From contig JAOAAG010000147.1 in NCBI GenBank assembly GCA_026418995.1, forward strand, positions 1-32,165: a stretch of 32,165 bases of DNA, given 5' to 3'. Both the position numbers and the translations under genes were made by a program. Shown here piece after piece: positions 18,522 through 26,170 of the stretch; the stretch's first letter is position 1; each line of letters begins with the position of its first letter. The notes beneath the pieces are model-generated. The model made no database searches and had not been told where the DNA came from. It was given only the letters and a program-made list of their open reading frames with translations. This DNA comes from Anaerolineae bacterium. GTDB lineage: Bacteria > Chloroflexota > Anaerolineae > B4-G1.

Positions 18522-18560
18522 GGTTATGAAATTGTTAATAGTTTGTTAACAACTTGTTAA
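18522..18560 (-). promoter_or_regulatory. Direct repeats TTAACA every 11 bp (Pho-box-like operator)
   Basis: On the minus strand TTAACAA begins at 18560, 18549 and 18538, exactly 11 bp apart, and a weaker ATAACC follows in the same phase at 18527, just upstream of the -35 box of the small RNA. This matches the geometry of sites for OmpR/PhoB-family response regulators; the Bacillus PhoP box is TTAACA-like hexamers with 5-bp spacers. Binding is inferred. Confidence 0.55.
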
Positions 18561-18571
18561 GAGCCATGTGT

Positions 18572-18614
18572 GCCATATATTGGGATTATCACAGAATAAC
18601 CTCCAATATATGGC
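18572..18614. repeat. AT-rich 12-bp inverted repeat / stem-loop
   Basis: GCCATATATTGG at 18572-18583 pairs with CCAATATATGGC at 18603-18614. The 19-base interior contains TTAT/ATAA and extends the stem imperfectly. It lies in the AT-rich island between the small RNA and the lipoprotein gene. It may be a dimeric-regulator operator or a small mobile palindrome. Confidence 0.6.
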
Positions 18615-18642
18615 GGTGAATCACGCTCTCGCGAGAAGTACA

Positions 18643-18665
18643 TTTTAAGGTTAATTTTAAGGTTA
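18643..18665 (+). repeat. Direct repeat TTTTAAGGTTA, two copies, 12-bp period
   Basis: Exact 11-base copies at 18643-18653 and 18655-18665. They lie upstream of the lipoprotein gene and, read on the minus strand as TAACCTTAAAA, resemble the TTAACA repeats upstream of the small RNA. Possibly a second regulator site. Just before it, at 18627-18636, is the palindrome TCTCGCGAGA. Confidence 0.5.
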
Positions 18666-18749
18666 TTATGTAAATTAATACCGGGCAAGCGTCGTATGAA
18701 CAGCCATTGCATGCCGGCGGCCGATATGGTAGCCGAGTTTGCGCCTTTA

Positions 18750-18758
18750 TGGTACAAT
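18750..18758 (+). promoter_or_regulatory. Candidate extended -10 for the DsbA-cyclophilin operon
   Basis: TGGTACAAT is a TGN-extended -10 with no good -35 at 17 bp, which extended -10 promoters do not need. The predicted start, near 18765, leaves a leader of about 98 nt. Confidence 0.4.
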
Positions 18759-18862
18759 ACCTTATATCCTTGGCAATCCTGCCAAGGGCAACACCCTACC
18801 AGAGCAGGCAGGGCGGAATGCTTTGCCTGAAGACAACCAGATTCGATTCCCAGGAGACTATG

Positions 18863-20143
18863 ATGAGCAAAGTAAAGTCAGTGATCCTTGTGCTTCTGCT
18901 GGTGGTGTTGACCACCGGCTGTGGGGAGCAGTTAGCGGCTCCGACGGCGACCCCCACCCCGGCGCCGACGCCCACGCCACTGCCATCGCCTACGGCCGCT
19001 CCTGTAGCGCCTGGGGCGACTACGGGCACTCCCACGCGCCCCGCTACCTGCGTCCCAGAGCCGTTCGATCCCCCCGTTGTGAGCGGCCTGCCCCCCGTTA
19101 CAGACGCGGACCACGTCTACGGTTCTGCCAATGCTTCCATCACTCTCATCGAATACGCCGATTTCCAGTGCCCCGGGTGTGCGGCGATGCACACGTTGCG
19201 CACCTACCTGGAGGAAGCGTATGGCGACGATCTGCGTTACGTGTACCGCCATTTCCCGCTGAGTTTTCATCCCCTGGCCACCATCGCGGCCGAGGCAGCC
19301 GAAGCCGCCGGCGCCCAGGGCAAGTTCTGGGAGATGCATGATATGCTCTTTGAGCATCAGCAGGAGTGGAGCCAACTGACGGATGATACGGTGCGCGAGA
19401 AATTTGTCGAGTATGCCAGTGAGCTGGGTCTGGACACCGAACGTTTTGCGCAGGAACTGGATGAACACAAATACCTGGATAAAGTCAATGCGGACACTCA
19501 ATCCGCTATGCAGGCCAATCTCGGTGGCACTCCTACCTACATCGTCAACGGCGTGGCTTATCCATCTCAATGGGGTCTCCACCCTGCTCTGGTTGTCGGT
19601 TTCATCAACCTGCTGCAGTTGAAAGACCGTATGTACACCTCTCCCCCTGAGCAGGTCATTGACCCAGGTAAGGAATACACCGCTACCATCCGTACCGAGC
19701 GAGGTGACATCGTGGTCAAGCTGTATGCAAGCCTGGTGCCGGTCACGGTGAACAGCTTCGTCTTCCTGGCACGGGAGGGCTGGTATGACGGCGTATCTTT
19801 CCATCGCGTTATCCCTGGCTTTGTGGCCCAGACCGGCGACCCTACCGGCATTGGTATTGGTTCTCCGGGCTATCGTTGTGACGACGAGATCGTGCCCTCG
19901 CTCAGATATGATAAGCCCGGCGTGGTGGGCATGGCCAGCCAGGGGCCGGGGACCAGCAGCGTCGGCAGCCAGTTCTTCATTACGTATGCTGCCCTGCCCC
20001 AGCTCGACGGCAACTACACGATTATCGGCCAGGTGGTCAGGGGGATGGAGGTGGTCGAGAAGCTCTCGCCGCGCGATCCGGCTCAGGACCCCACAGCTCC
20101 GCCCGGCGACAAAATCCTGACGATTGTGATAGAAGAGAAATAG
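18863..20143 (+). CDS. Lipoprotein with DsbA-like thioredoxin domain fused to cyclophilin-type peptidyl-prolyl isomerase
   Basis: 426 aa from the ATG at 18863, placed 6 bases after AGGAG; the adjacent ATG at 18860 is too close to it. The signal peptide ends L-T-T-G-C, a lipobox-like site with C20 (Thr at -3 is unusual). A Thr/Pro/Ala linker is followed by a DsbA-like domain with active site F-Q-C-P-G-C (C103, C106) and the cis-proline loop GGTPTYIVNG. From about residue 271 a complete cyclophilin domain follows, with FHRVIPGFVAQTGDPTG and GSQFFITY, which include the catalytic Arg, Phe and Gln residues. The protein would act outside the membrane, making or shuffling disulfides and isomerising prolyl bonds in secreted proteins. 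Many neighbours encode secreted proteins. Confidence 0.93.
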   Translation: MSKVKSVILVLLLVVLTTGCGEQLAAPTATPTPAPTPTPLPSPTAAPVAPGATTGTPTRPATCVPEPFDPPVVSGLPPVTDADHVYGSANASITLIEYADFQCPGCAAMHTLRTYLEEAYGDDLRYVYRHFPLSFHPLATIAAEAAEAAGAQGKFWEMHDMLFEHQQEWSQLTDDTVREKFVEYASELGLDTERFAQELDEHKYLDKVNADTQSAMQANLGGTPTYIVNGVAYPSQWGLHPALVVGFINLLQLKDRMYTSPPEQVIDPGKEYTATIRTERGDIVVKLYASLVPVTVNSFVFLAREGWYDGVSFHRVIPGFVAQTGDPTGIGIGSPGYRCDDEIVPSLRYDKPGVVGMASQGPGTSSVGSQFFITYAALPQLDGNYTIIGQVVRGMEVVEKLSPRDPAQDPTAPPGDKILTIVIEEK

Positions 20144-20155
20144 CGGGGAGGACGG

Positions 20156-21370
20156 ATGCAAAGCCGCTGGCCGTGGCTCTTCGTTCTCGCAGGTGGGGTA
20201 GTGTTACTGCTGGCGAGCCTGGGAGGAAGTGCGCTTTTCTTGTTAGCAGGCCTGCTGGCTAGCGAAGGGATGGGCCTGGTCGAGGTACTGGTCATAGCCG
20301 GCATGATAGGCATGGGCTTGCTGTTCGGCATCCCACTGATATGGCATGGATGGGCCGGCTGGCAGGGACGTCCCTCTGGAGTCTTCCGCCCGGTTCTTAC
20401 CGCATGGCTGTGGCTCGCTTTTCTGCTTCTTCTGGTCGCTGGGACGCTGCTTGACCACCTCTCGTTCTATCCCACGTTGCTCTTGCCTCCCATACATGTT
20501 TTGACGATGACGCTTCCCTCGCTGCTCGTGCTATGGGCAGTGGGAGGACGCTTGCGCGGGGCAGTAGCTTCCTGGCGCGAAACCTGCACCACTATGTTCG
20601 GCGGTGGAGCGCTGGCGCTCGGGACAAGCCTCCTGGGCGAGGGAGTGATTGGACTTCTGGCTCTGATGTCAGTGATGGTCGTTGTGATGATGATACCCGG
20701 CGGCCAGGAGATGATCACTGCTCTCTCCGAGCGTCTTCAGGATCCATCCCAGATAACCGAGTTCGCCGACTTGGCGCCTTTGGTCTTATCGCCGCCGATT
20801 GCGCTTGTGTTGCTGGGTGTATTCTCCATCCCTGTGCCGCTTGTGGAGGAAGCCTTTAAGACGCTGGCACCGGGCATCGCCGGTAAGTGGCTACGCCCGC
20901 ACCCTGCGCGTGCGTTCTGGCTGGGGGTAGCCGCTGGCGCGGGTTTTGCCCTCGGCGAAAACTTGTTTAACGGGGCACTGGGTGGCACAGAAGGATGGAC
21001 AGCAGGCGTCCTAGCACGCTGCGGCGCTACGGTGATGCATTGTGCTACCGGCGGATTGGTCGGATGGGGCTGGGGTCAGTTGTGGCGCTCAGGCCGCCCC
21101 TTGCGCCTGCTGGGGACCTACCTGGCAGCAGCGGTAATACACGGGATATGGAATGCTTTGAGCGTCGGTGCCGTGGTGCTGGGAGCGGTGGGGATCACGA
21201 GCGAAAGTGGCTGGCCGGTCTACGCTGCTGGCGTGGGAACATGGCTTATTCTGGGTCTGCTGGCGATGCTGTGCCTCTTGTTTGCCATAGGGTTGCTTAG
21301 CGTAGCCGGCAGGCTATCTGCAGAGCAGGTGACGGTCACTTTCGAAAGTGACCGTCACCTTGTCGCCTGA
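20156..21370 (+). CDS. PrsW-family intramembrane metalloprotease
   Basis: 404 aa with about nine or ten hydrophobic helices. PrsW/CPBP-like motifs occur in order: V-E-E-A-F-K (E231, E232, K235), F-A-L-G-E-N-L-F-N, M-H-C-A-T-G-G and V-I-H-G-I-W-N-A. These are the glutamates and histidines that bind the metal in the membrane. PrsW cleaves the anti-sigma factor RsiW in Bacillus; the substrate here is unknown. GGGGAGG precedes the ATG, 12 bases after the lipoprotein stop, so the two are probably one operon. The last codons (about 391-402, Q-V-T-V-T-F-E-S-D-R-H-L) are encoded by a 34-bp dispersed palindrome, implying the repeat inserted into the gene end and gave it a new tail. Confidence 0.88.
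   Translation: MQSRWPWLFVLAGGVVLLLASLGGSALFLLAGLLASEGMGLVEVLVIAGMIGMGLLFGIPLIWHGWAGWQGRPSGVFRPVLTAWLWLAFLLLLVAGTLLDHLSFYPTLLLPPIHVLTMTLPSLLVLWAVGGRLRGAVASWRETCTTMFGGGALALGTSLLGEGVIGLLALMSVMVVVMMIPGGQEMITALSERLQDPSQITEFADLAPLVLSPPIALVLLGVFSIPVPLVEEAFKTLAPGIAGKWLRPHPARAFWLGVAAGAGFALGENLFNGALGGTEGWTAGVLARCGATVMHCATGGLVGWGWGQLWRSGRPLRLLGTYLAAAVIHGIWNALSVGAVVLGAVGITSESGWPVYAAGVGTWLILGLLAMLCLLFAIGLLSVAGRLSAEQVTVTFESDRHLVA
21327..21360. repeat. Dispersed palindrome, copy 1 (perfect, 34 bp)
   Basis: A perfect palindrome with half-site AGGTGACGGTCACTTTC, inside the PrsW reading frame. It shares its core, AGGTGACnGTCACTT and its reverse complement, with copies at 22060 and 30681. Confidence 0.9.
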
Positions 21371-21382
21371 TTACTCAGGCGA
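21363..21382. other. Hairpin across the convergent PrsW and DedA stop codons
   Basis: TCGCCTGA, loop TTAC, TCAGGCGA: a perfect 8-bp stem containing the stop codons of both genes. It has no T-run on either side, so a classical terminator is not shown, but it could limit read-through or stabilise both 3' ends. Confidence 0.5.
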
Positions 21383-22039
21383 GGGGTTGCGCCTTAACAA
21401 CCCCCGCATCAAAGCATTCGCCCGGCTGAGGATTTTCTCCTTGTTATCGCGCCACAGGTGGAACAGTGTGGGAAGGCCGGGTATGAAGAAGAAGGCCAGC
21501 ACCAGCAGCGTGAAATACCGGTCAATTCCCTCCACGTGGCCCAGCGCGGAGCCCAGGTAGTAGCCCAGCAGCGGCATCCCGACAGCCCACACCAGCGCAC
21601 CAAGGAGGTTAAACATCAGAAAGCGGCGGTAGTTCATACCCACCGCGCCAGCTACGATGGGGGCGAAGGTGCGTATAAAGGGCATAAAGCGGGCCAGCGT
21701 GATGGTCTTACCGCCGTGTTTGTCGTAAAACGCTTTTGCGGCTAGCAGGTTCCTGGGCTTGAAGAACAATGATTCTTCCCGCTTAAAAAGGGGCGGACCG
21801 GTTTTGGCTCCGAACCAATAGCCGACCGTGTCGCCCAGAGCTGCAGCACAGAAGAGGAGTGGGCCCAGTGCCCATATGTTCAGCCCGGTGCCGGGCCTGG
21901 AGGCGAGCAGGCCAGCCGTGAGGAGCAGACTATCGCCTGGTAAAAAGAAGCCAAAGAACAGGCCGGACTCGGCAAAGACAATACCAAATAAACCCGCATA
22001 ACCGACGGTTAAAATCAACTGCTCCAGGTCAATGGACAT
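21371..22039 (-). CDS. DedA family membrane protein
   Basis: 222 aa with several hydrophobic helices. The family pattern is clear: E-S-G-L-F-F-G-F-F-L-P-G-D-S-L-L-L near the N-terminus, G-D-T-V-G-Y-W-F-G, then G-G-K-T-I-T-L-A-R-F-M-P-F-I-R-T-F-A-P-I-V-A-G, the conserved segment with the essential arginines. DedA-family (VTT-fold) proteins are linked to lipid-carrier (undecaprenyl phosphate) flipping and envelope homeostasis, which fits the polyprenyl and GT genes upstream, though specificity cannot be told here. GGAG lies ahead of the ATG. The stop abuts the convergent PrsW stop. Confidence 0.94.
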   Translation of the reverse strand: MSIDLEQLILTVGYAGLFGIVFAESGLFFGFFLPGDSLLLTAGLLASRPGTGLNIWALGPLLFCAAALGDTVGYWFGAKTGPPLFKREESLFFKPRNLLAAKAFYDKHGGKTITLARFMPFIRTFAPIVAGAVGMNYRRFLMFNLLGALVWAVGMPLLGYYLGSALGHVEGIDRYFTLLVLAFFFIPGLPTLFHLWRDNKEKILSRANALMRGLLRRNPSPE

Positions 22040-22059
22040 GCTCTTCTCCTCAGACAGTC

Positions 22060-22091
22060 AGGTGACAGTCACTTCTAAGTGACTGTCACCT
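22060..22091. repeat. Dispersed palindrome, copy 2 (15-bp arms)
   Basis: Arms AGGTGACAGTCACTT and AAGTGACTGTCACCT around a 2-base centre. It lies between the divergent dedA and amidase genes, within the likely dedA leader. Confidence 0.9.
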
Positions 22092-22110
22092 TGGCAACTT
22101 GGTGTGTGCG

Positions 22111-22116
22111 ATTATA
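22111..22116 (-). promoter_or_regulatory. Candidate -10 for the DedA gene
   Basis: TATAAT on the minus strand at 22116-22111, with a poor -35 (TTTGCC). A transcript from here would carry the palindrome at 22060 as a leader hairpin. A weaker plus-strand promoter for the amidase (TTGGCA at 22091, TATACC at 22113) overlaps it. Confidence 0.4.
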
Positions 22117-22138
22117 CCATACTGATAGGATAAGGCAA

Positions 22139-25100
22139 ATGAGCCGCAGATGGCTCGTTCTGTTACCCTGTTTATGGCTCGCTTTGCTCAGCGCGGCCCA
22201 GGCGCAAAACCCTGCGCCGGTATGTTTCTGGTCGGCACAAGGGGCGGTCTGTGTGCCACGGGCAGCCGGGGTGGGGAAAGAATCGCTGCGAGCGCTCCTG
22301 GCCGGCCCCACCACCACCGAGCAAGCGCAGGGGTTGTGGTCTGCCATCCCGGCAGGAACAGCACTGAGAGCGCTGGACGTGCAACCTGACAGGACTGTCA
22401 TCGTGCGTCTGGAAGTGCCGGAGCGGGCGCTGGCAGCGCTGACCCACGAATCATTCGAGGGTATCGTAGAACAGATTGCCGCTACGCTAGAGCCACTGGG
22501 GTGGCGCGACCTGCGTCTCCAGGTGCGCCATCCCGCAACGGGGAAGTTTGTCCCCCTGGCCGATTTCCTCCCCCCGATTCCTGCCCCGCGCAAAGAGACC
22601 GAGCTGCTGGCTCCCGCCCAGGGGCAGCCCCCAGCCCCAGGCCAGGGAAGGCCTCGCGGTGCGCTGACCGGCAAAACCATCTACGTAAGCGCCGGGCACG
22701 GCTGGTTGTGGAACAGCACGTTGCAAAAATGGCGCACCCAGCGCCCACCTTATCCCTATCCACCCTACGAGGGGCCCATTATCGAGGACCATAATAATGC
22801 AGAGGCAGTGAACCAGTATTTGCTCCATTACCTATGGAACGCAGGGGCGATGGTCTGGCCGGTGCGGGAGCGTGATATGAATGGCTACGAGGTGATTGTT
22901 GACAATGACAACCCTGCACCGGGCACCGGTTACTCGGAAAGCGGCGCCTGGACGACAACATCTTACCCCGGAACAGGCTACGCAGGTGGGAGTTACCGCT
23001 GGACGCTGACGGCTGTCAGCGCCCCGACCGCTGCTGCCATCTGGACCGCGACCATCCCCTTCGACGGTTACTATGCGGTCTACGTCTGGTATCGCCCTGG
23101 CTCAAACCGCAGCACGGATGCCCAGTATATTGTGCACCATGCTGGTGGAACGACCACGTATACCGTCAATCAACAGGAGCATGGCCTGACCTGGCATTAC
23201 ATAGGCAGCTACGCCTTCCGGGGTGGAGAGGTAGCCAGGATTGTGCTGACCAATCTGTCCTCGCAGGCCGGGCGCGTGGTCATCGCCGACGCCGTGCGCA
23301 TCGGTGGCGGCACCTTCAGCAGCCTGGCCGGCATCGAGACCTCCGCTCCCTATGCACCGTACAAGCCATGGTGGGAGGTGGGTGCTTTCTACTACACTCA
23401 GCGGATGGGAATGGAGGCAGCCCCCGACGACATCACCGCCCGTCCCATCTACGCTCGCTGGGAGCACGCGGGAACTTACGACGATGCGGTATACATCTCC
23501 TGGCACTCCAACGGTGCTACAGGGTATCAGACCTACGCCAGCGGCACGGAGACCTATGTGCATAACGGCGAAGGCTTGCCCCGTACCGGGGGCAGCCTGG
23601 AGCTTCAGAATGCTGTTCATACTGAACTCATCAACGACCTCCGCGCCGGATGGGACCCGGCCTGGCCGGACCGGGGCAGGAAGACGAAAAACCTGGGGGA
23701 ACTGCGCCTATTGTGGGACGACGATCCTACCGTGCGGATGCCGGGGGTGCTGGTCGAGGTGGCTTTTCACGACCACCCAACCGATACCGACGCTTTGAAA
23801 GAGCCGTATTTCAACATGCTGGCCGCCCGGGCACTGTACCAGGGCATCGTCAAGTATTTCGAGCGCAGAGATGGGGTGGACCTGAAGCTCCTGCCGGAGC
23901 CGCCCACCCATCTCCGCCTGCGTAACCTGGGGAGCGGAAGGGTGCGGGTGGATTGGCAACCTTCTCCCACGGACAACGCTGGCCTGGCCGGGGATGCGGC
24001 TACCGGCTATCGCGTCTATACCAGCACCAATGGCCTGGGCTGGTCGAACGGAACGCCGGTAGCCACAACCGCGTATACGCTCACGGGACTTACAGAGGGG
24101 CAGCTCATCTTTGTGCGGGTGACCGGCACCAATGAAGGCGGAGAGTCGTTTCCTTCGGAGACGCTAGCGGCGCGCGTGGGATCGCCTGCACAGGTGCTCC
24201 TGGTGAGCGATTTCAGAGACATGAACCGGACGATGGCCATCCCTGAGACCGATCCGGTGGAGGGATATAACATGCGCCTGTTCCTGGAACGTATGAATAG
24301 CTACAACTACACGGTTCAGCACGGCGAGGCGGTCCCCTACCCCTTCGATAGCTCCTCTTCCGAAGCGGTGCGCAGCGGGTTTGTCCGGCTGAGCGATTAT
24401 GCGCTGGTAGACTGGATACTTGGAGAGGAAGGACGCGTCCCGGCGACCGAATCCTCGCTCGAGACGCTGGATAGCACGGAGCGCGCTTTGCTGTCCAGCT
24501 TCCTGAGCGGTGGTGGAGCGCTGTTTCTGAGCGGCAGCGAAGCAGGCCGCCATCTTGCCCAGGCCGCCCCACAGTTTTATAATAACGTCCTTAGGGCCCG
24601 CTATGAAGGAGACGATGCCGGAACTTACCAGGTGTGGCCTGTGGCTGGCTCGCTCTTTGACGGCCTGGGGACTTTCCGCTTCGATGCGCCACGTATGTAT
24701 GATGCCGATTTCCCGGACCGCCTGGCGCCGCTCAATGGCTCCACCGCCGCCCTGCTCTATGACGGCGGCGAGGGAGGGGTGGCAGCCATTCAGTACGAGA
24801 ATCCCCTCAATCGTTGTGAGCGGCTGGTGTACCTGGGCTTTCCTTTCGAGACCATCTGGCCACAGCACAGGCCGACGACAATGGCACGTGTCCTCGATTT
24901 CCTGGGCCGTTGCTTGGGGCCGGCGGTACGCACGGACATTCTCAGCCCCGGGGATGGGAGTGCTCACGCCACCCTGCCGAATTTTGCGGGAGTGAGCACA
25001 GCCAGGGGTAATGAGCTTATCGAGCTGGTAGAGGTCCAGCTTCAAAGGGCTTTTGACGGCTACTACTGGGTGACGGGCACCGCGTGTCTGACCGGAACGC

Positions 25101-25585
25101 TGTGGAGCGCGGAGGAGTTCTGGATTACAGTGGCAAGGCCATCCCCGCCTGTAGCCACGTTATCATGGACGTATCCCCTCCCGTGCCTGAGCGATGGCGA
25201 ATACACGTTGCGTGCCCGCGCCAGAGCGGTGGGCGGCACGCTCTCCGAGCCGGCCGAGGTGTCCTTTATCTATGATACGGTGCCTCCACGCGCCACCGTT
25301 CTCATCACTCCTACCGGCGGGATCACCATCACAGCCCTGCCGGCACTGCGCCTGGAGTGGGAGGCCGTTCCACCTGATGGTGGCTCCGCCCTGGCCTATA
25401 CGGTCCGGCTGGATGGGCGCTTCTATACCACCACAAACAACGTATATACTCTCTCCCACGTTTTCGACGGGCCGCACCTGTGGGGGGTGCAGGTCTTTGA
25501 CGCGGCCGGGAATCGGTCGGCATGGGCAACAGATTCCTTCTACGTGGCACGGCATAACCTCTGGCTACCGGTTGTTTTGAGGTAA
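22139..25585 (+). CDS. Large secreted N-acetylmuramoyl-L-alanine amidase with GerMN, golvesin-like, Fn3 and C-terminal domains
   Basis: 1148 aa from the ATG at 22139, where a signal peptide (1-23, ending A-Q-A-Q) starts. Order: GerMN-like domain (about 30-150); Amidase_3 catalytic domain starting with SAGHG (H187) and E216; an inserted golvesin/xanthan-lyase-like beta domain (about 251-391, with G-T-G-Y and V-I-A-D-A-V-R-I); then the rest of the amidase with WHSNG (H456) and LVEVAFHD (E540); an Fn3 domain (about 590-690); a Rossmann-like region beginning V-L-L-V-S-D-F-R-D; further beta domains; and the C-terminal W-L-P-V-V-L-R. The Zn ligands H187, E216, H456 and the catalytic E540 are all present, so it is probably an active peptidoglycan amide hydrolase. 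The longer start at 22079 is rejected because it lies in the palindrome and lacks a signal peptide. Confidence 0.9.
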   Translation: MSRRWLVLLPCLWLALLSAAQAQNPAPVCFWSAQGAVCVPRAAGVGKESLRALLAGPTTTEQAQGLWSAIPAGTALRALDVQPDRTVIVRLEVPERALAALTHESFEGIVEQIAATLEPLGWRDLRLQVRHPATGKFVPLADFLPPIPAPRKETELLAPAQGQPPAPGQGRPRGALTGKTIYVSAGHGWLWNSTLQKWRTQRPPYPYPPYEGPIIEDHNNAEAVNQYLLHYLWNAGAMVWPVRERDMNGYEVIVDNDNPAPGTGYSESGAWTTTSYPGTGYAGGSYRWTLTAVSAPTAAAIWTATIPFDGYYAVYVWYRPGSNRSTDAQYIVHHAGGTTTYTVNQQEHGLTWHYIGSYAFRGGEVARIVLTNLSSQAGRVVIADAVRIGGGTFSSLAGIETSAPYAPYKPWWEVGAFYYTQRMGMEAAPDDITARPIYARWEHAGTYDDAVYISWHSNGATGYQTYASGTETYVHNGEGLPRTGGSLELQNAVHTELINDLRAGWDPAWPDRGRKTKNLGELRLLWDDDPTVRMPGVLVEVAFHDHPTDTDALKEPYFNMLAARALYQGIVKYFERRDGVDLKLLPEPPTHLRLRNLGSGRVRVDWQPSPTDNAGLAGDAATGYRVYTSTNGLGWSNGTPVATTAYTLTGLTEGQLIFVRVTGTNEGGESFPSETLAARVGSPAQVLLVSDFRDMNRTMAIPETDPVEGYNMRLFLERMNSYNYTVQHGEAVPYPFDSSSSEAVRSGFVRLSDYALVDWILGEEGRVPATESSLETLDSTERALLSSFLSGGGALFLSGSEAGRHLAQAAPQFYNNVLRARYEGDDAGTYQVWPVAGSLFDGLGTFRFDAPRMYDADFPDRLAPLNGSTAALLYDGGEGGVAAIQYENPLNRCERLVYLGFPFETIWPQHRPTTMARVLDFLGRCLGPAVRTDILSPGDGSAHATLPNFAGVSTARGNELIELVEVQLQRAFDGYYWVTGTACLTGTLWSAEEFWITVARPSPPVATLSWTYPLPCLSDGEYTLRARARAVGGTLSEPAEVSFIYDTVPPRATVLITPTGGITITALPALRLEWEAVPPDGGSALAYTVRLDGRFYTTTNNVYTLSHVFDGPHLWGVQVFDAAGNRSAWATDSFYVARHNLWLPVVLR

Positions 25586-25586
25586 C

Positions 25587-25661
25587 GTAGGGGCGACCCC
25601 TGCGGTCGCCCACTTGGGCAGGGGCAAGCCCTCTTTGGGCAGGGGCAAGCCCTGCCCCTAC
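25587..25661. repeat. 75-bp MITE-like palindromic element
   Basis: Terminal inverted repeats GTAGGGGC (25587) and GCCCCTAC (to 25661). Inside: GGGCGACC/GGTCGCCC and two copies of TTGGGCAGGGGCAAGCCCT. It lies between the amidase stop and the SH3b start; an open frame beginning in it at 25614 is not the real start. Confidence 0.8.
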
Positions 25662-25673
25662 CGGAGAATGGCT

Positions 25674-26150
25674 ATGAAACAGGTGACACTGATATTCCGT
25701 GTGCTGGCCGCAACTATCGCCCTGGCGCTGACGGCAGTGATGTGTGGGCTGTGGGTTATATACCTGACGCGTGGCCCGGGCGGCGGGAGCAATCAGCCCA
25801 CCCCTACCCTCATCATCTGGACACCCACGCCTGTGCCGACCGTAGCGACCGCCACCCCGACGCCTACGCCGACCGAAGCACCGACGCTGATCCCAACGCC
25901 CCCCGCCGGCATCGCCGTTGGGCGCTATGTGCGCGTCGCTGGCACCGGGGGCGCCGGTCTGAACCTGCGCGAAGGCCCCGGTGCGAACTACCCACGCAAG
26001 GATGTTGCCTCTGAGGGAGAGGTGTTTATTGTCGTGGAAGGGCCTGTGGAAGCCGGCGAGTTCACATGGTGGAAGATCAGAGACCACAAGAACAGCGAGC
26101 GGGAATGGTGGGCTGCCGGCAACTTCCTGGAGCCGATTGAGCATCCCTGA
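25674..26150 (+). CDS. Membrane-anchored SH3b-domain protein
   Basis: 158 aa. The start ATG at 25674 has GGAG 7 bases upstream; the ATG at 25668 is too close. An N-terminal hydrophobic helix (about 8-30) is a signal anchor; a Thr/Pro linker (T-P-T-P-V-P...) follows. The C-terminal part is a bacterial SH3 domain with V-R-V-A-G-T-G-G-A-G-L-N-L-R-E-G-P-G and A-A-G-N-F-L-E-P-I. SH3b domains bind peptidoglycan or peptides; a cell-wall role with the adjacent amidase is inferred. Confidence 0.88.
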   Translation: MKQVTLIFRVLAATIALALTAVMCGLWVIYLTRGPGGGSNQPTPTLIIWTPTPVPTVATATPTPTPTEAPTLIPTPPAGIAVGRYVRVAGTGGAGLNLREGPGANYPRKDVASEGEVFIVVEGPVEAGEFTWWKIRDHKNSEREWWAAGNFLEPIEHP

Positions 26151-26170
26151 TCTGGAGCGAGGTGTCTATC

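Noticed and set aside
18485-18680. AT-rich island as a replication origin
   Set aside because: No convincing DnaA boxes (TTATNCACA) and no dnaA, dnaN or parAB genes nearby.
18932-20161. Long minus-strand open frame opposite the DsbA-cyclophilin gene
   Set aside because: Its composition is that of an antisense shadow of a GC-rich gene; no domain, no ribosome binding site. The same applies to minus frames at 26342-27565 and 30708-31724.
25614-25673. Non-ATG start extending the SH3b protein upstream
   Set aside because: The extension is encoded by the MITE-like element; the ATG at 25674 has a proper ribosome binding site and a signal anchor.
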